DNA of 7,247 nt, taken from NCBI GenBank assembly GCA_947384645.1, contig CANDHX010000069.1:1-7247 (forward strand). Reading direction: 5' to 3'. This document shows, one piece after another, positions 6,197 to 7,247 of this stretch (its first letter is position 1; each line of letters begins with the position of its first letter). Made by a program: the position numbers and the translations under genes. A model generated the notes under the pieces. The model saw only the letters and a list, made by a program, of their open reading frames with translations, ran no database searches and was not told where the DNA came from. The DNA comes from an uncultured Mycoplasmatota bacterium (GTDB taxonomy: Bacteria > Bacillota_I > Bacilli_A > RF39 > UBA660).

Positions 6197-7247
6197 ATGA
6201 AATTAGAATACACATTAAAAAAGAAAGAAAAAGACACTAGAGCTAGACTCGGGACGATTAAATGGGGAGATAAAACTTTTGAAACTCCTATGTTTATGCC
6301 AGTTGGAACCCAGGGAACTATTAAAACTTTGAGTCCAGAAGAAGTAAGAGACTGCTCTTCAGGCATAATACTTGCTAACACCTACCATCTATGGCTTCGT
6401 CCTGGCGAAGAAATTGTCAAAACCGCTGGTGGGCTTCACAAGTTTATGAATTATTACGATGGTCCAATTTTAACGGATTCGGGAGGTTTCCAAGTCTTTA
6501 GTCTTGCCAACCCAAAAGATATCACGGAAGATGGTGTTCATTTTAAAAACCAATACAATGGAGACAACCTTTTTCTAACTCCTGAAAAATCGATTCAAAT
6601 TCAAGAAGCATTAGGAAGTGATATAATGATGAGCTTCGATGAGTGTCCTCCAGCTAGTGCTAGTCACGAATACCTAGAAAAGAGTATCAAAAGAACCTTG
6701 CGTTGGGCTAAAAGGGGAAAAGAAGCTCATACGACCGAAGACCAAATGCTCTTTGGCATCGTACAAGGTGGACCTTACGAAGATTTGCGTTCCTATTCAG
6801 CCAAAGAAACCGTAGCATTAGACTTCGACGGCTATAGCATAGGTGGAGTTGCCAACGACGGAGAATCGAAAGAGGATATGTATAAAGCTATCGAATATTC
6901 GACTCCCCATCTACCAGAGGATAAACTTCGTTATCTAATGGGCGTAGGAGATCCAATCGATATAGTAGAAGGTGTCATAAGAGGAGTGGATATCTTCGAT
7001 TGTGTCTTACCGACAAGACTTGCTCGACATGGAAATGCCTTAACAAGACACGGCAAAATGAACATAAAAAATAGCAAATACAAAAACGATTTTACTCCAG
7101 TCGAAGATGACTGTGACTGTTATGCTTGTAAAAATTACACAAAAGCATACATTCATCACTTGATAAAATGTGACGAAGTATTCGGGCAAAGGTTGTTATC
7201 TATTCACAATATAAGATATTTAATTAGATTAACAAGATCGGAAGAGC
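6197..7247 (+). CDS. tgt: Queuine/preQ1 tRNA-guanine transglycosylase Tgt, 3' end missing
   Basis: Tgt swaps guanine-34 of GUN-anticodon tRNAs for preQ1. The frame is open for 350 codons to the window end; the family is about 370-385 residues. Key residues, with Z. mobilis equivalents: general-base/substrate Asp94 in TDSGGFQ (Asp102), Asp148 and Cys150 in FDEC (Asp156, Cys158), Gln190 in GIVQGG (Gln203), nucleophile Asp268 in FDCVLPTR (Asp280). The zinc ligands Cys306, Cys308, Cys311 and His337 (Cys318, 320, 323, His349) are all present. The base-recognition loop is odd: GGVANDGE (216-223) against the usual GGLAVGE, one residue longer. AAGGTGG (6181-6187 plus the preceding A) lies nine bases before the ATG. 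The final 13 bases (7235-7247) equal an Illumina adapter, so trustworthy sequence ends at Thr346 (base 7234). The last four residues, RSEE, should not be believed. Confidence 0.96.
   Translation, partial: MKLEYTLKKKEKDTRARLGTIKWGDKTFETPMFMPVGTQGTIKTLSPEEVRDCSSGIILANTYHLWLRPGEEIVKTAGGLHKFMNYYDGPILTDSGGFQVFSLANPKDITEDGVHFKNQYNGDNLFLTPEKSIQIQEALGSDIMMSFDECPPASASHEYLEKSIKRTLRWAKRGKEAHTTEDQMLFGIVQGGPYEDLRSYSAKETVALDFDGYSIGGVANDGESKEDMYKAIEYSTPHLPEDKLRYLMGVGDPIDIVEGVIRGVDIFDCVLPTRLARHGNALTRHGKMNIKNSKYKNDFTPVEDDCDCYACKNYTKAYIHHLIKCDEVFGQRLLSIHNIRYLIRLTRSEE
7235..7247 (+). other. Residual Illumina TruSeq adapter at the contig end (artefact)
   Basis: The last 13 bases are AGATCGGAAGAGC, exactly the common start of the Illumina TruSeq read-through adapter, and the match ends at the last base of the window. 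An exact 13-mer match at a sequence end is very unlikely by chance (about 1 in 4^13). In the tgt frame it reads RSEE, which does not fit the usual DIR/EIR-type continuation after RL. It is best read as untrimmed adapter, not genome. Confidence 0.93.

Noticed and set aside
6106..6381. Minus-strand open frame across the queA end and tgt start
   Set aside because: It lies opposite two confirmed genes, has no family resemblance, and gives a low-complexity hydrophobic product. It is taken as chance.
1..7247. CRISPR arrays, tRNA or rRNA genes, insertion sequences, or phage or defence genes
   Set aside because: No regularly spaced repeats, cloverleaf sequence, transposase or terminal inverted repeats were seen. 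Apart from the ORF at 746-1279, the window is filled by housekeeping genes.

Overview
The window is a 7.2 kb stretch of low-GC, AT-biased bacterial chromosome. Every supported gene lies on the + strand, with short intergenic gaps and GGAGG-type ribosome binding sites. The ruvA-ruvB ... queA-tgt order, the S11 D-Ala-D-Ala carboxypeptidase with a C-terminal amphipathic anchor, and the low GC suggest a Clostridia/Tissierellia-type Firmicute. No species can be named from the sequence alone.

Layout. (1) Positions 3-581 hold the 3' end of a DacA-type D-alanyl-D-alanine carboxypeptidase gene, closed by a small hairpin terminator. (2) Positions 746-1279 hold an independently promoted small ORF. It looks like the front half of an acyltransferase joined in frame to a C-terminal four-cysteine zinc ribbon, and it is followed by a likely terminator. 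(3) From a TATAAT box near 1343 begins a tight gene train: ruvA and ruvB (Holliday-junction branch migration), then folD and glyA (folate one-carbon metabolism). Gaps are 1-11 bp, and several ribosome binding sites lie inside the previous gene's end. (4) After a 60-bp gap with a 12-bp palindrome and a possible extended -10 box come queA and tgt, two enzymes of queuosine tRNA modification. Tgt is cut off by the end of the window.

Functionally, RuvA and RuvB form one machine. GlyA makes 5,10-methylene-THF from serine and THF, and FolD oxidises it to 10-formyl-THF. Tgt inserts preQ1 into tRNA and QueA converts it to epoxyqueuosine.

I found no new defence or mobile system. The observations most worth checking are: an exact Illumina adapter 13-mer forming the last bases of the window, so the final Tgt residues are artefactual; the chimeric acyltransferase/zinc-ribbon ORF; and a one-residue insertion with altered residues in the Tgt substrate-recognition loop, in an otherwise fully conserved enzyme.
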